A stretch of DNA of 64,000 nt from Candidatus Poseidoniaceae archaeon (GTDB taxonomy: Archaea > Thermoplasmatota > Poseidoniia > Poseidoniales > Poseidoniaceae): NCBI GenBank assembly GCA_949372875.1, contig CASIAW010000004.1, positions 62,001 through 126,000 on the forward strand. The letters run 5' to 3'. Under the pieces are notes generated by a model. It saw nothing but the letters and a program-made list of their open reading frames with translations, was not told the origin of the DNA and made no database searches. Of this stretch, positions 1 to 9,219 are shown in pieces. The translations under genes and the position numbers were made by a program. Each line of letters begins with the position of its first letter. The stretch's first letter is position 1.

Positions 1-1986
1 TTGGACTTGGATGATTCACCCATCGCCCTTGCAGCCGCAGGGCTAGCAGCAGACTATCTTGCTACCATGCACATTGCTGACGAAATACCGCTTCGAGACA
101 TCGAAGTGATTGATGAAAATGGCCATTTAGTATTGGACCAAACGACTTTGAGGAATTTAGAATTAACTTCAACGCTTGCTGGCGAATACGAAGGAAGCCT
201 CCTTTCAACGATGAATGCTTGTCGAAGTGCCATGGGAAGAAGATTACTGAAAACATGGCTTCTGCGACCGCTTTGCAATATTGAAGCAATCAGTGCTCGC
301 CATGAAGCAGTTGGTGCCCTTTCCCGTTCTGCTCGGCGACTTGACGGTATTCGTGAAGCGTTACGAGGACTTCGTGACATGGAACGTCTCGCCACCCAGT
401 TAGCATACAATCGTTCAAACGGCCGAGACCTACATGCTGTTTCAGATGCTTTGGAGCGAATGCCTGCCATCATCAACCTCTGCAATGAAACTGAAAATCC
501 GCTGCTTGCACACCTTTCTCATGAATTAGATGCCTTGAGTGACCTCGCAGAAGATATTCGACGGACACTTGTCGATGAGCCTCCACTCAGTATTCGAGAT
601 GGGAACTTGATTCGAGTGGGTGTTGATTCTAAAATTGACGAACTGCGAGAAACCTCTGCTTCGGGCCACTCGTGGTTCAAAGATTTGGAAGCAAAACTAC
701 GAATTGAATTAGAAGTTCCTTCACTCAAAGTTCGAATGAATCGTCAAATTGGCTGGTTCATTGAAGTGACAAAATCCAACGAACCCAAAGTACCTGAAGA
801 ATGGAGACGGAAACAGCAAATGACCAATGGTTCCCGTTATGTAACCGATGAGTTATCGCAAAGAGATGACCTTCTTCTCACCGCCGACACCAAGGTCAAA
901 GAATTAGAATACCGTGAATTTACTTCTCTGAGAGACCGATGTCGAACGCATGCCCAAGCGTTGGCCAACATTGCAGGGAGAGTGGCTGCAATAGATGTCC
1001 TCCAATGCTTTGCTTCCATTGCTCGGTCACGCTCATGGACTCGACCAGAACTGACCGAGGGCCAACATCTCAAAGCCGAAGGTGCTCGTCATCCAGCTCT
1101 CGAGATGCAATCAGGATTTGTCCCCAACGATATCCAACTGCAGAAAAAGCGTAACTTTTTGTTAATCACTGGACCAAATATGGGTGGTAAATCGACCTAT
1201 TTACGCACAACTGCTTTGTTGACAATTCTTGCTCAGGCTGGCAGTTTTGTACCTGCTAAGAAAGCAAGAATTGGACTTGTGGACCGTGTGTTCACACGTG
1301 TTGGAGCCAGTGATGATTTGCGAAGAGGGCGTTCTACCTTCATGATGGAAATGATTGAAGTTGCTCACATTCTTCGTAGAGCAACGCCACAATCTCTGGT
1401 ATTACTTGATGAAATTGGCCGAGGTACTTCGACCTTCGATGGCCTCTCAATCGCTTGGTCCGTGACTGAAGACATCTGCAAGCGAATAGGATCTCGAACG
1501 CTTTTTGCCACGCACTACCATCAGCTGATTGGCCTGGAAGGTGAAGTCGATGGATTGGTAAACGTGCATGTTCAAGTGGCACAAGCCGATGGTGAACTTC
1601 GATTCCTTCACACGGTTGCAGATGGGCCATGTGATGATTCGTATGGTGTCCAAGTGGCTGCTTTAGCCGGCTTACCACGCCCCGTTGTTGAAAGAGCCAG
1701 TGACCTTCTCGCCTTCCTCGAGCAACAAGCACATGGCGCAAAAGCAGGAGAATCAGGGACTCCTTCGGCTCGCGCCCAAGGCCAATCGAGCCTCATGGGT
1801 TATTTTGCAGCCGCCGCTCTCACTCAGAAAAACGGGGCACCTAAGCAAGTTCCTCGCCTCAGTGTTGAAGAGAAAGAAACACTCGATTACCTCTCTAATA
1901 TTGATGCGGATGAAATGTCGCCTCGCCAAGCGCATGATTCACTCTATAGACTAAAGAAACTGATGAGAGGTGATGGTAATGTCTGA
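1..1986 (+). CDS. mutS: DNA mismatch repair protein MutS (5' partial)
   Basis: This is the mismatch-recognition ATPase of methyl-independent mismatch repair. The visible 661 residues carry Walker A (GPNMGGKST, near visible residue 391) and Walker B with the MutS signature (LLDEIGRGTSTFDG, near 467), followed by the ATHYHQL segment. The C-terminus has the MutS1-type tail (DADEMSPRQAHDSLYRLKKL). The frame is open at base 1. MutS1 proteins are usually about 850-900 residues, so the N-terminal mismatch-reading domain probably lies outside the window and the TTG at base 1 is not the real start. The gene overlaps mutL by a few bases, so the two are very likely cotranscribed. MutS1/MutL are scattered in Archaea and are generally viewed as bacterial acquisitions. 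Confidence 0.96.
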   Translation: MDLDDSPIALAAAGLAADYLATMHIADEIPLRDIEVIDENGHLVLDQTTLRNLELTSTLAGEYEGSLLSTMNACRSAMGRRLLKTWLLRPLCNIEAISARHEAVGALSRSARRLDGIREALRGLRDMERLATQLAYNRSNGRDLHAVSDALERMPAIINLCNETENPLLAHLSHELDALSDLAEDIRRTLVDEPPLSIRDGNLIRVGVDSKIDELRETSASGHSWFKDLEAKLRIELEVPSLKVRMNRQIGWFIEVTKSNEPKVPEEWRRKQQMTNGSRYVTDELSQRDDLLLTADTKVKELEYREFTSLRDRCRTHAQALANIAGRVAAIDVLQCFASIARSRSWTRPELTEGQHLKAEGARHPALEMQSGFVPNDIQLQKKRNFLLITGPNMGGKSTYLRTTALLTILAQAGSFVPAKKARIGLVDRVFTRVGASDDLRRGRSTFMMEMIEVAHILRRATPQSLVLLDEIGRGTSTFDGLSIAWSVTEDICKRIGSRTLFATHYHQLIGLEGEVDGLVNVHVQVAQADGELRFLHTVADGPCDDSYGVQVAALAGLPRPVVERASDLLAFLEQQAHGAKAGESGTPSARAQGQSSLMGYFAAAALTQKNGAPKQVPRLSVEEKETLDYLSNIDADEMSPRQAHDSLYRLKKLMRGDGNV

Positions 1987-3985
1987 ACCAAAACGAATAC
2001 AACAACTAGATGAAACGACCATTGGTCATATTGCGGCAGGTGAAGTTGTAGAACGACCTGCACAAGTGGTCAAAGAATTACTTGAGAACAGCCTTGATGC
2101 TGGTTCAGCCCGAATGGTGATCACCATTGAACGAGGAGGATTCGACTTAATTCGTATAGAAGACGACGGAAGTGGAATCGATGAACACGATTTACGACTT
2201 GCACTGGACCGGCATGCAACCTCAAAATTACAAAAAGCAGAGGATTTGAATTCGATTCACACCCTTGGTTTCCGAGGTGAAGCACTCGCAAGTATTGGCA
2301 TGGTATCACACCTCTCAATATCCAGTCGACCTGAAGGCAAGGAAGGAAAATCAATTGCCATGTTAAATGGCCAAAAGGGTCAAGTCGAGCCTTTTGGGAT
2401 GCAACAGGGAACTCGAGTAGATGTTGAACACTTGTTCAAAAATACGCCTGCCCGCTTGGCCTTTCAACGACGTCCTGCTACCGAAAATGCTCGTATTGTC
2501 GATGTTGTTGTCGCACATGCTATGGCTCACCAGAATACTGGATTCCGACTTCTCATCGATGAGAGAGTCATGTTGGACATACCTCCTGCTGAATCAATGA
2601 TGGACCGATTGTTCGACTTACTTGGTGGACAAGTTGAGTCAATGCTCGAAATTAAATCCCCTGAAAGTGATGCTGAAGCACCCGGCCAAGAAAGATGGAG
2701 TGGATGGATTAGTACACCTGACATCACACGAGGAAAAGGTGATGACATCCATATTTTAATCAATGAACGGCCAGTTGCTGCTGGACCTTTTCTTCAAGCC
2801 ATACGACGTGGATACCGCACCCGTTTGATGCAAGGAAGACATCCAATTGCAGTTCTTTCACTTACCCTCCCTCCCGAAGAAGTCGATGTCAATGTGCATC
2901 CAACCAAGCGTGAAGTGCGACTTCGTCATTCGTGGCGGGTGTTAGAACGGCTCGAGAGAGCTATTGCCCATACGCTTGAATCAGCACCAACCCAGCCAGA
3001 TGCTGCTGGTGGGATTCCTGGATTGCAAGGGCTTGGTATGCAAAAAGCAACATCGATTCAAGAGCACCTTACTGCTGATGTCCCAACTGTGAATCCTTTA
3101 GAGGCTGCGGCTGGTTCCTTGTCGCTCGTGTTGCCAAAAGAAGCCAAAAAGGAAGCCGTTCCTGCATGGGCTATCGCTGCTGGTGCTCAATTAAACCTCC
3201 ATGGTAAAGAAGCGACTGAACCGGAAAGTGTTGAGAAAAGCCGCCCTCAATCAACTGCACCTGAAGCACAGGAAACGTTGCCGGGTTTGGATGAAAAACC
3301 AACGGCTCCTGCATTATCACCTGCGGAACGAACGCTTCACCGTCATGCTGGATGTGGTCATCGTCATTCTCCAAATGAAGAACTACCGCTTGAAGGTATC
3401 AAGAATGACTTACCGGAAATGGAACCTTTGGCTCAATTTGCGGATTCCTACATCCTCGTTCAAGCAGAAGGGGAATTACTGCTGATTGACCAACATGCTC
3501 TTCATGAGCGTATTCGATACGAACGATTACGCCATGACCCATCACTTTGGGAAAGTCAAACAAAACTCGAACCGATTCAATTAGACCTGGATCCTCGACA
3601 ATCTGCACGCATCTCGGCCTCGGTTGATACCCTAAGCGAAGTTGGTTTCTCACTACGTGAAAATGAGCAGGGGTGGATGATAGATGCTGCACCACACTTG
3701 CTTGAAGGCCAAGAACTGGTTCCATTCCTCATGGACTTACTTCAGGACACTGCGGAAGATGGTGCGCCACTGGAAACTGTCGACCGACGTAAGGACCACC
3801 TCGCATTCCTCAATGCTTGTCGAGGTGCTGTTAAAGCGAATGAAAAGTTGACGCTACCAGAAATGAGGAGATTAGTCGAAGACATGCGACGCATCACCAA
3901 TCCGTGGGCCTGTGTTCATGGCCGACCTACAGCCTTACGACTTCCATTGGATTCACTGGATCACCACTTCGGTCGACACGGTTAA
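1979..3985 (+). CDS. mutL: DNA mismatch repair endonuclease MutL
   Basis: MutL couples MutS to strand incision. The N-terminal GHKL ATPase shows AAGEVVERPAQVVKELLENS, DDGSGI, and TLGFRGEAL. A low-complexity linker (roughly residues 340-450) leads to a C-terminal domain with the metal-dependent endonuclease motif DQHALHERIRYE, which fits DQHA-x2-E-x4-E. ACRGAVKA and CVHGRPT follow, the other conserved nuclease-site elements. It should therefore nick DNA, unlike E. coli MutL. The ORF track opens at GTG 1970; I prefer ATG 1979 (MSEPKRIQQ), though ATG 1973 is possible. The start lies inside the mutS end, and the stop overlaps the convergent aroA stop by 4 bases. Confidence 0.95.
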   Translation: MSEPKRIQQLDETTIGHIAAGEVVERPAQVVKELLENSLDAGSARMVITIERGGFDLIRIEDDGSGIDEHDLRLALDRHATSKLQKAEDLNSIHTLGFRGEALASIGMVSHLSISSRPEGKEGKSIAMLNGQKGQVEPFGMQQGTRVDVEHLFKNTPARLAFQRRPATENARIVDVVVAHAMAHQNTGFRLLIDERVMLDIPPAESMMDRLFDLLGGQVESMLEIKSPESDAEAPGQERWSGWISTPDITRGKGDDIHILINERPVAAGPFLQAIRRGYRTRLMQGRHPIAVLSLTLPPEEVDVNVHPTKREVRLRHSWRVLERLERAIAHTLESAPTQPDAAGGIPGLQGLGMQKATSIQEHLTADVPTVNPLEAAAGSLSLVLPKEAKKEAVPAWAIAAGAQLNLHGKEATEPESVEKSRPQSTAPEAQETLPGLDEKPTAPALSPAERTLHRHAGCGHRHSPNEELPLEGIKNDLPEMEPLAQFADSYILVQAEGELLLIDQHALHERIRYERLRHDPSLWESQTKLEPIQLDLDPRQSARISASVDTLSEVGFSLRENEQGWMIDAAPHLLEGQELVPFLMDLLQDTAEDGAPLETVDRRKDHLAFLNACRGAVKANEKLTLPEMRRLVEDMRRITNPWACVHGRPTALRLPLDSLDHHFGRHG

Positions 3986-5415
3986 TCGAGAAGTGAAGGC
4001 GTTGTTGTCGCTTCGATTCCGACGCCTGCCGTTTTCAAACGTTCTAAGAACGACTCATCTGCAACATGGTGAAGCGTCTGACCTACAACTTCGCCACCCG
4101 TTTTTGCAGCGAGTAAAATAGCCGTCATAAACAATCGATGGTCACCAAACGTCGGCACCGGCTGAGTTGGAGCAACTGGGGTTTGATTTCCCGCAACTTC
4201 AACTCCATCATCGAGCAATGTGGCTTTTAGACCGAAGAAGGATAGTAACTCTACGGTACGAGAAAGTCGATTACTTTCTTTGTGAACTGCATGTGAAGCA
4301 CCAAGAATACGCCCACCAGGGCCTAAAGAGAGTAAAGCTGCTAACGGAGGCAAAATATCGTTTGAATTCGTTACATCAAGTTCGACTGGGGCGGGAGAAG
4401 AAGTTCTTTTCAAGATATCTGAATCCCACTTAACTCCGCACTCTATAGAGGATTCTTGGAGAATCTCATGCCCGATAGCCTGTTCAGGAGAAGGCCATCC
4501 TTGAAGATGTATTTCTGCATCAAGACAATGCGTTGCAAGGAGTGCAAATGATGCCATCGATGCATCACCTGGGACTTGGTAAGCCTCTTTTTGAACAGGA
4601 ACCCACGGTGAAAGGGAACACTTTCCGGATTCGAGGCTCACTTTTCCACCTGTACGCCCCACCATGTCTGCAGTCAGCTTTGAATGGCGATTCGAAACTC
4701 CTTTTCCGAGAAGATTGAGTTCTACATCGCATGGAAGGGCTGTGGATGAGAGTATCCATGAAGAAAGAGGCTGACTTGAACGGCTGATGTCAAGATCAAT
4801 ACCCTGCTTGAGGTTCTCCTCCCTCCATGGACCACTGAGAATTACAGGTAAGCGTTCTTTCCCTTGCCCTATAGACACCTTCACTCCTGCTTGCCTCAGA
4901 GAGTCCCACATGGCTTCAGAATCTCTTTGACGCAATGAATTATCACCATCTAACATCACTGGACCTTCCATTCGAGCAGCTATGCCTGCTAAAAAGCGAA
5001 GAGCAGTGCCTGAATTGGCAGCATTAAGAACGCTCGCTGGACGCTTAAATCCATTTGTGCCTACTCCAGTCATAAGCCACTTTACAGCATCTGGGTGCGG
5101 TCCAAGGTCCATCGGATTCTTCTGATGAAGTCGTTCACCCTTCACATTGAAATCTTCAAATGCCACACCCAATTGAGCAAGACTGCAACGCATGGCTCGA
5201 ACATCATCACCTGAAGAGCCCACATTTTCGAAGGTGACCTCTTGATTGGTTTGTGAAAAAAGTGCGAGGGCTCGTATCAAGTGACTTTTTGATGGAGGGA
5301 GTTGCCATTCAATCGGAGAAGATATGCTCTCTGGCGTAATCCGAAGAATGCGCAAATCATTACGACGATGATCCTTGCCCGATGAGGTCCAGCGCTTCAC
5401 CCAACCCCTCGCCAT
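3982..5415 (-). CDS. aroA: 3-phosphoshikimate 1-carboxyvinyltransferase (EPSP synthase)
   Basis: This enzyme transfers the enolpyruvyl group of PEP to shikimate-3-phosphate in aromatic amino acid synthesis. The N-terminal substrate-binding stretch LPPSKSHLIRALAL, the internal NAANSGTALRFLAG and the C-terminal FGDHRLFMTAILLA (the DHR-type motif) are characteristic. The ORF extends to 5508, but that extension covers the moaA start. ATG 5415 gives 477 residues and leaves a 74-bp divergent gap with moaA; an even later start close to LRILRITPES cannot be excluded, because family members usually begin a few residues before the PSKS motif. The shikimate enzyme aroD is in the same window at 36.5 kb but not linked. 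Confidence 0.93.
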   Translation of the reverse strand: MARGWVKRWTSSGKDHRRNDLRILRITPESISSPIEWQLPPSKSHLIRALALFSQTNQEVTFENVGSSGDDVRAMRCSLAQLGVAFEDFNVKGERLHQKNPMDLGPHPDAVKWLMTGVGTNGFKRPASVLNAANSGTALRFLAGIAARMEGPVMLDGDNSLRQRDSEAMWDSLRQAGVKVSIGQGKERLPVILSGPWREENLKQGIDLDISRSSQPLSSWILSSTALPCDVELNLLGKGVSNRHSKLTADMVGRTGGKVSLESGKCSLSPWVPVQKEAYQVPGDASMASFALLATHCLDAEIHLQGWPSPEQAIGHEILQESSIECGVKWDSDILKRTSSPAPVELDVTNSNDILPPLAALLSLGPGGRILGASHAVHKESNRLSRTVELLSFFGLKATLLDDGVEVAGNQTPVAPTQPVPTFGDHRLFMTAILLAAKTGGEVVGQTLHHVADESFLERLKTAGVGIEATTTPSLLD

Positions 5416-5458
5416 GGTCGTTCCAGACTCCAAACACCCATCAACCCTTGCAACACAG

Positions 5459-5467
5459 GATAAAAAG
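5459..5467 (+). promoter_or_regulatory. TATA-like box for moaA
   Basis: GATAAAAAG lies 23-31 bases before the proposed moaA ATG (5490), and no Shine-Dalgarno sequence is visible. That spacing fits an archaeal TATA box driving a leaderless or nearly leaderless transcript. Read from sequence only. Confidence 0.4.
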
Positions 5468-5489
5468 CCGAATCCGCATAGGCTGTTCA

Positions 5490-6494
5490 ATGTCGTTGCA
5501 AGATTCACGTGGCCGCCCCTTGAGGGACCTGCGAATCTCGATTACAGACCGATGTAATTTCCGTTGCACATATTGCATGCCCCGAGAGAATTTTGGAGCC
5601 GAACACGAATTTTTGGCGAAAGAGGAAATCTTGAGTTATGAAGAGATGACCAAAGTAGTCGCCTCTTTACTTCCATTGGGCCTCTCTAAAGTCCGGATTA
5701 CAGGTGGAGAACCACTTCTCCGTAGAGATTTACATGTCTTTATCGGGTTATTACGTAACCTTGACCCTGCCCTTGATATCGCACTGACTACGAATGGCGC
5801 GCTCTTACACAGACATGCAGAAAGTCTGTTTCAAAGTGGGTTAAGCAGAGTGACAGTAAGTCTTGATGCAGTGGAGAAAGATTTGTTCCGCTCGATTACT
5901 GACAGCAAAAATACTCCTGAGGAGATCTTCAAGGGAATTGAAACTGCTCAGAGAATTGGACTCCCAGTCAAAGTAAACTGTGTGGTCAAGAATGGAGTCA
6001 ATGAGTCACAAATTGTTCCTTTGACCCAAGCCTGTATTGAACATAAGATTCCAGTCCGTTTCATTGAATTCATGGATGTAGGGACAACCAATAACTGGAA
6101 CCTCGATTCCGTTGTGAGTGGGAAAGAAATGAGGCAGATTCTTCGAAACCACTTCGGACCTCTCGAACCACTTTCAGCCGAACACCCGTCAGATGTCGCT
6201 CGATTGTGGCGCCTTGTGGACGGTTCGACCGTTGGATTCATTGAATCTGTTACCAAACCGTTCTGTGGAGATTGCTCTCGAGCTCGTTTATCGGCTCATG
6301 GCTCCATGTATACATGCCTCTTTTCCGAACAAGGATTTGATTTGAAAGGAATCCTCAGGTTTGGGGCAGACAGAAAAGAAATTGCTCAGGTCATTCAAGA
6401 CATTTGGACGCACAGAGAGGACAGATATTCAGAACAAAGAGCTCAACTCAAAGAAAAGCGACAACCGGTTGAGATGTCGTTTATCGGTGGTTAA
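5490..6494 (+). CDS. moaA: GTP 3',8-cyclase (molybdenum cofactor synthesis, radical SAM)
   Basis: MoaA converts GTP to the 3',8-cyclo intermediate of molybdopterin synthesis. The radical SAM cluster motif is CNFRCTYC, preceded by LRISITDR and followed by RITGGEPLLRRDL. The second cluster is suggested by FCGDCSRARLSAHGSMYTC, and the C-terminus ends in the conserved GG pair needed for activity. At 334 residues from ATG 5490 the length is normal. The ORF track start (5382) adds 36 residues that run into the aroA coding region and do not resemble MoaA, so it is rejected. No other moa genes are in the window. It ends back-to-back with the pilin-like gene. Confidence 0.96.
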   Translation: MSLQDSRGRPLRDLRISITDRCNFRCTYCMPRENFGAEHEFLAKEEILSYEEMTKVVASLLPLGLSKVRITGGEPLLRRDLHVFIGLLRNLDPALDIALTTNGALLHRHAESLFQSGLSRVTVSLDAVEKDLFRSITDSKNTPEEIFKGIETAQRIGLPVKVNCVVKNGVNESQIVPLTQACIEHKIPVRFIEFMDVGTTNNWNLDSVVSGKEMRQILRNHFGPLEPLSAEHPSDVARLWRLVDGSTVGFIESVTKPFCGDCSRARLSAHGSMYTCLFSEQGFDLKGILRFGADRKEIAQVIQDIWTHREDRYSEQRAQLKEKRQPVEMSFIGG

Positions 6495-6992
6495 TCACGT
6501 CTCAATTGGTGGTAATATTACGCTGACCATCAAAGAATCAGTCGTTAAATCGATGAGTTTGAATCGCCATGTACCGGAATCAGACCCTATCGATGTTGAA
6601 TCAATTACAAAATAATCGCCTTGGCTTACTGAGTAACCAGCATCTCGATCATGGAAGGATATGTTGGCACCTATGAGGCCATAGACACCTGGGTCGTTGA
6701 CTTTACCCCGAAGAGGGTCCCCATCAGCAGTGTTCTCTGGAGAAAGGTCATACTGAATCTTGGCTGGGTCAATTGTTTGGTCAAGTGATGTCATTCGGAT
6801 GACGTGGAAACCGTTTGACAAACCACGAACGCTTACCGTTGCTTGAGCTGCTGGTTTTTCTGCCGTAGTGAGTGCACCTTGCATCAAAACAAAGACCATG
6901 CTTGAGAGCATTACTGTAATTGCGAGAAGTAAAACAGTCGCAATAACGGGGCTAACTGCCTCGTTCTTGGAAGCCCTCCGCAAGTTGCGCAT
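6495..6992 (-). CDS. Archaeal type IV pilin-like protein (DUF1628 type)
   Basis: A short basic leader (MRNLRRASKNE) precedes the hydrophobic helix AVSPVIATVLLLAITVMLS, the hallmark of archaeal pilins cleaved by a class III prepilin peptidase just before or at the AVSP segment. The remaining ~120 residues look like an extracellular beta-rich domain. I take ATG 6992 as start (165 aa); the ORF extends to 7079, but that would run into the neighbouring reductase and put 29 residues before the leader. It is probably a subunit of a surface pilus, perhaps assembled by the Tad-like machine at 13-15.5 kb, though the two are 6 kb apart and the link is inference. Confidence 0.85.
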   Translation of the reverse strand: MRNLRRASKNEAVSPVIATVLLLAITVMLSSMVFVLMQGALTTAEKPAAQATVSVRGLSNGFHVIRMTSLDQTIDPAKIQYDLSPENTADGDPLRGKVNDPGVYGLIGANISFHDRDAGYSVSQGDYFVIDSTSIGSDSGTWRFKLIDLTTDSLMVSVILPPIET

Positions 6993-7066
6993 GATACCAG
7001 TGTACGAGCGATAGGACTTGAACCAACCGTTTCGAAAGACGGAGAAAGAGACGCTTTTGAATTGGA

Positions 7067-8212
7067 TTAGAACAGCCAAGCAGGCTTGTCACATTCCATT
7101 GCTCGCTTAATTCCACCAATAGGCCCAAGAATCCGCAAAAGTGTTTCTGTGATCAAGTCGCCTTTGAAAAATGCATAACCCATGTTCTTCGAACGTAGTG
7201 AATTTTTCAAAGCCCGACCCATTGAGGCTCGCACTCGTGTTTCGTATGCTTCCAAAGTGGTTCCTTCACGAAGGTTATCGAGGATTGCTTCGGCAGCAAA
7301 ACAACCGGAAATAATCGCTTGAGAGATACCTCCCCCGTTACTCGGCATGACCAGCCCAGCAGCGTCGCCAATAGCCAATGTCGTGCCGTCGACCATTGTT
7401 TTTACCGGCCCCCCCATTGGAATCCAACCGCCACCCCATGAGAGAATTTCGAAACCAAGTGAGTCGCAGAATTCTGTCAAATGGTCTTTCAAATTACCTT
7501 TGAGATAACCGGCCCGAACCCCAAGTCCCACATTGGCTGTATCTGGGCCCTTCGGTATAATCCAAGCATATCCAGAGGGCGCAACTGAACCAAGGAAGAC
7601 ATCAAATGTTTCCGGAACCTTTCCTTGGACTTGGGCATAGACTGTAGGAACTTGGTCTTTTGGTCTATAGCGCTCGTCTTCTCCATGACGCAGTCGACCT
7701 ACGTGCGCTAAGGAACCACTTGCATCAATAAGGAAATCAAAGGAATAACGGCCATTTGACGTTACGAGTAAATCTCTGTCCAACTTCGATTGATGTTGAA
7801 TTCTCATCATCGCTTCACCGGTTCGAATTTCTGCACCTGCATGAATGGCTTTATCACAAAGGAATCCATCAAAATGCAATCGATGGCCTGCAAAGGCATC
7901 TAAATCAAAATGGTAGGCTTTACCTGACGGAAGGAACACACGCATGTTATCCAAATCATGCAGTCTTAGCCGGTCTGGGAATTCAAAATAATCTTTCAGC
8001 CATTGATGGTCATCAAGATTGGAAAAAGTTCCTACAACTTCACCCCAATTTGGTATGCATTCGCCACACTGGGCAGGATTACCAACGATTTCCCGGCGTT
8101 CAATCACCAAGACATCAATACCATCTTCCGCAAGGCGTTGTGCACATGCAGAGCCTCCAGGACCTGCTCCAACAACGATGACCTGCCGGTGTTCCACTTC
8201 TTTACGACCCAT
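7067..8212 (-). CDS. Geranylgeranyl reductase family FAD-dependent oxidoreductase
   Basis: The N-terminal Rossmann motif (VVGAGPGGSACAQRLA) and ERR at the second strand end bind FAD. The downstream GNPAQCGECIP segment with closely spaced cysteines, and the GDAAGLVMPSNGGGI motif near the C-terminal third, are typical of archaeal digeranylgeranylglycerophospholipid reductases. These saturate the isoprenoid chains of membrane lipids. The gene follows the polyprenyl synthase by 8 bases, and a GAGGGATT ribosome-binding site sits in the gap, so the pair is an operon making and reducing lipid chains. A related flavoprotein reducing another isoprenoid, such as a quinone tail, remains possible. Confidence 0.88.
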   Translation of the reverse strand: MGRKEVEHRQVIVVGAGPGGSACAQRLAEDGIDVLVIERREIVGNPAQCGECIPNWGEVVGTFSNLDDHQWLKDYFEFPDRLRLHDLDNMRVFLPSGKAYHFDLDAFAGHRLHFDGFLCDKAIHAGAEIRTGEAMMRIQHQSKLDRDLLVTSNGRYSFDFLIDASGSLAHVGRLRHGEDERYRPKDQVPTVYAQVQGKVPETFDVFLGSVAPSGYAWIIPKGPDTANVGLGVRAGYLKGNLKDHLTEFCDSLGFEILSWGGGWIPMGGPVKTMVDGTTLAIGDAAGLVMPSNGGGISQAIISGCFAAEAILDNLREGTTLEAYETRVRASMGRALKNSLRSKNMGYAFFKGDLITETLLRILGPIGGIKRAMECDKPAWLF

Positions 8213-8220
8213 AGAATCCC

Positions 8221-9204
8221 TCAGACATGTCTTTTCATGACATACTCTGTCACATAGAGCATTAACGACTTCGCATTGCTTTCGGCGAATACATCAAGAG
8301 CGGTGATAGCGCGTTCAAGATGGTTGCGAACCAATATCTCGGCGTAGTGTAAACTGTCAGAATGGTTGAGTAATGACATTAATTCATCAAATGAGTCATC
8401 GGTGAAGTTTTCGATGATGTGAGCTAATCTGCGTCGCTCATTCCCATGAGAAAGAGTCAGTGCATGAATCAATGGTAACGTCATTTTTCCTTCAATGACG
8501 TCCGCTCCTCTTGGCTTACCCATCCGCTCATCGCCGCGTAAGTCAAGCAGATCGTCAACCAACTGGAAAGCAATACCCAGTTCCATTCCGAACTGCTTGA
8601 GTGAAAGGGCTTGTTCATCGTTGAGTCCTGCAACCAAACCTGCAGCATAACATCCTGCACCAAAGGGCCCTGCAGTCTTGCCTCGAACAATGCTAAGATA
8701 GTCTTCGGGTGAAGTGGTAAGGTCAAGCACGTGGTCGAGTTGCTCAAATTCCGAAACAGCGAGATCAGCACAATATTGAGCCAAAATACGAACTATATTT
8801 TCATCATAACAGCCTCCAAGTCCGAATCCTTTGGTAAACAGCCAGTCGCCTGCAATCACCGCTTTAGGAAGACCAGCACGTGAGTGAATGGTCTCAATAC
8901 CTCTCCGGTGGGAGGCTTCATCATTGATGTCATCATGAACCAGAGTAGCAGTATGAATCATCTCAGAAGCCAGAGCAAGCGGCATAATCTCGTCAACATC
9001 GGTGCCTCCCGCAATTTCGTGAGCCAGAAGAATCAACAGAGGACGAAGGCGTTTACCACCTGCTAAGAGAACTGAGCCACAGAGTTCTGCAACTTGTCCA
9101 GAACCGTTTGCCACTTCATCTTCAATCAAAGATTCAAGTTCAGCATCGATGAGGAGCCTCATTGATTCAAGGCGGTCGCTCGCATCTAACTCAACGCTCA
9201 CCAT
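8221..9204 (-). CDS. Polyprenyl diphosphate synthase (geranylgeranyl/farnesyl type)
   Basis: This trans-prenyltransferase condenses IPP with allylic diphosphates. Its first Asp-rich motif is LVHDDINDEASHRRG and its second is FQLVDDLLDLRGD. GGKRLRPLL near residue 50 is the usual IPP-binding segment. At 327 residues it is a normal family length. In archaea such enzymes supply geranylgeranyl diphosphate for ether lipids, and the next gene is a geranylgeranyl reductase, which supports that role. Chain length cannot be fixed by eye. It is transcribed divergently from the HemC-like gene, with very little space between the two starts. Confidence 0.92.
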   Translation of the reverse strand: MVSVELDASDRLESMRLLIDAELESLIEDEVANGSGQVAELCGSVLLAGGKRLRPLLILLAHEIAGGTDVDEIMPLALASEMIHTATLVHDDINDEASHRRGIETIHSRAGLPKAVIAGDWLFTKGFGLGGCYDENIVRILAQYCADLAVSEFEQLDHVLDLTTSPEDYLSIVRGKTAGPFGAGCYAAGLVAGLNDEQALSLKQFGMELGIAFQLVDDLLDLRGDERMGKPRGADVIEGKMTLPLIHALTLSHGNERRRLAHIIENFTDDSFDELMSLLNHSDSLHYAEILVRNHLERAITALDVFAESNAKSLMLYVTEYVMKRHV

Positions 9205-9219
9205 GGTTCTCCTACAAGG

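Noticed and set aside
5382-5489. N-terminal extension of MoaA in the ORF track
   Set aside because: The extension lies antisense to aroA coding sequence and does not resemble MoaA; ATG 5490 is preceded by a TATA-like box at suitable spacing.
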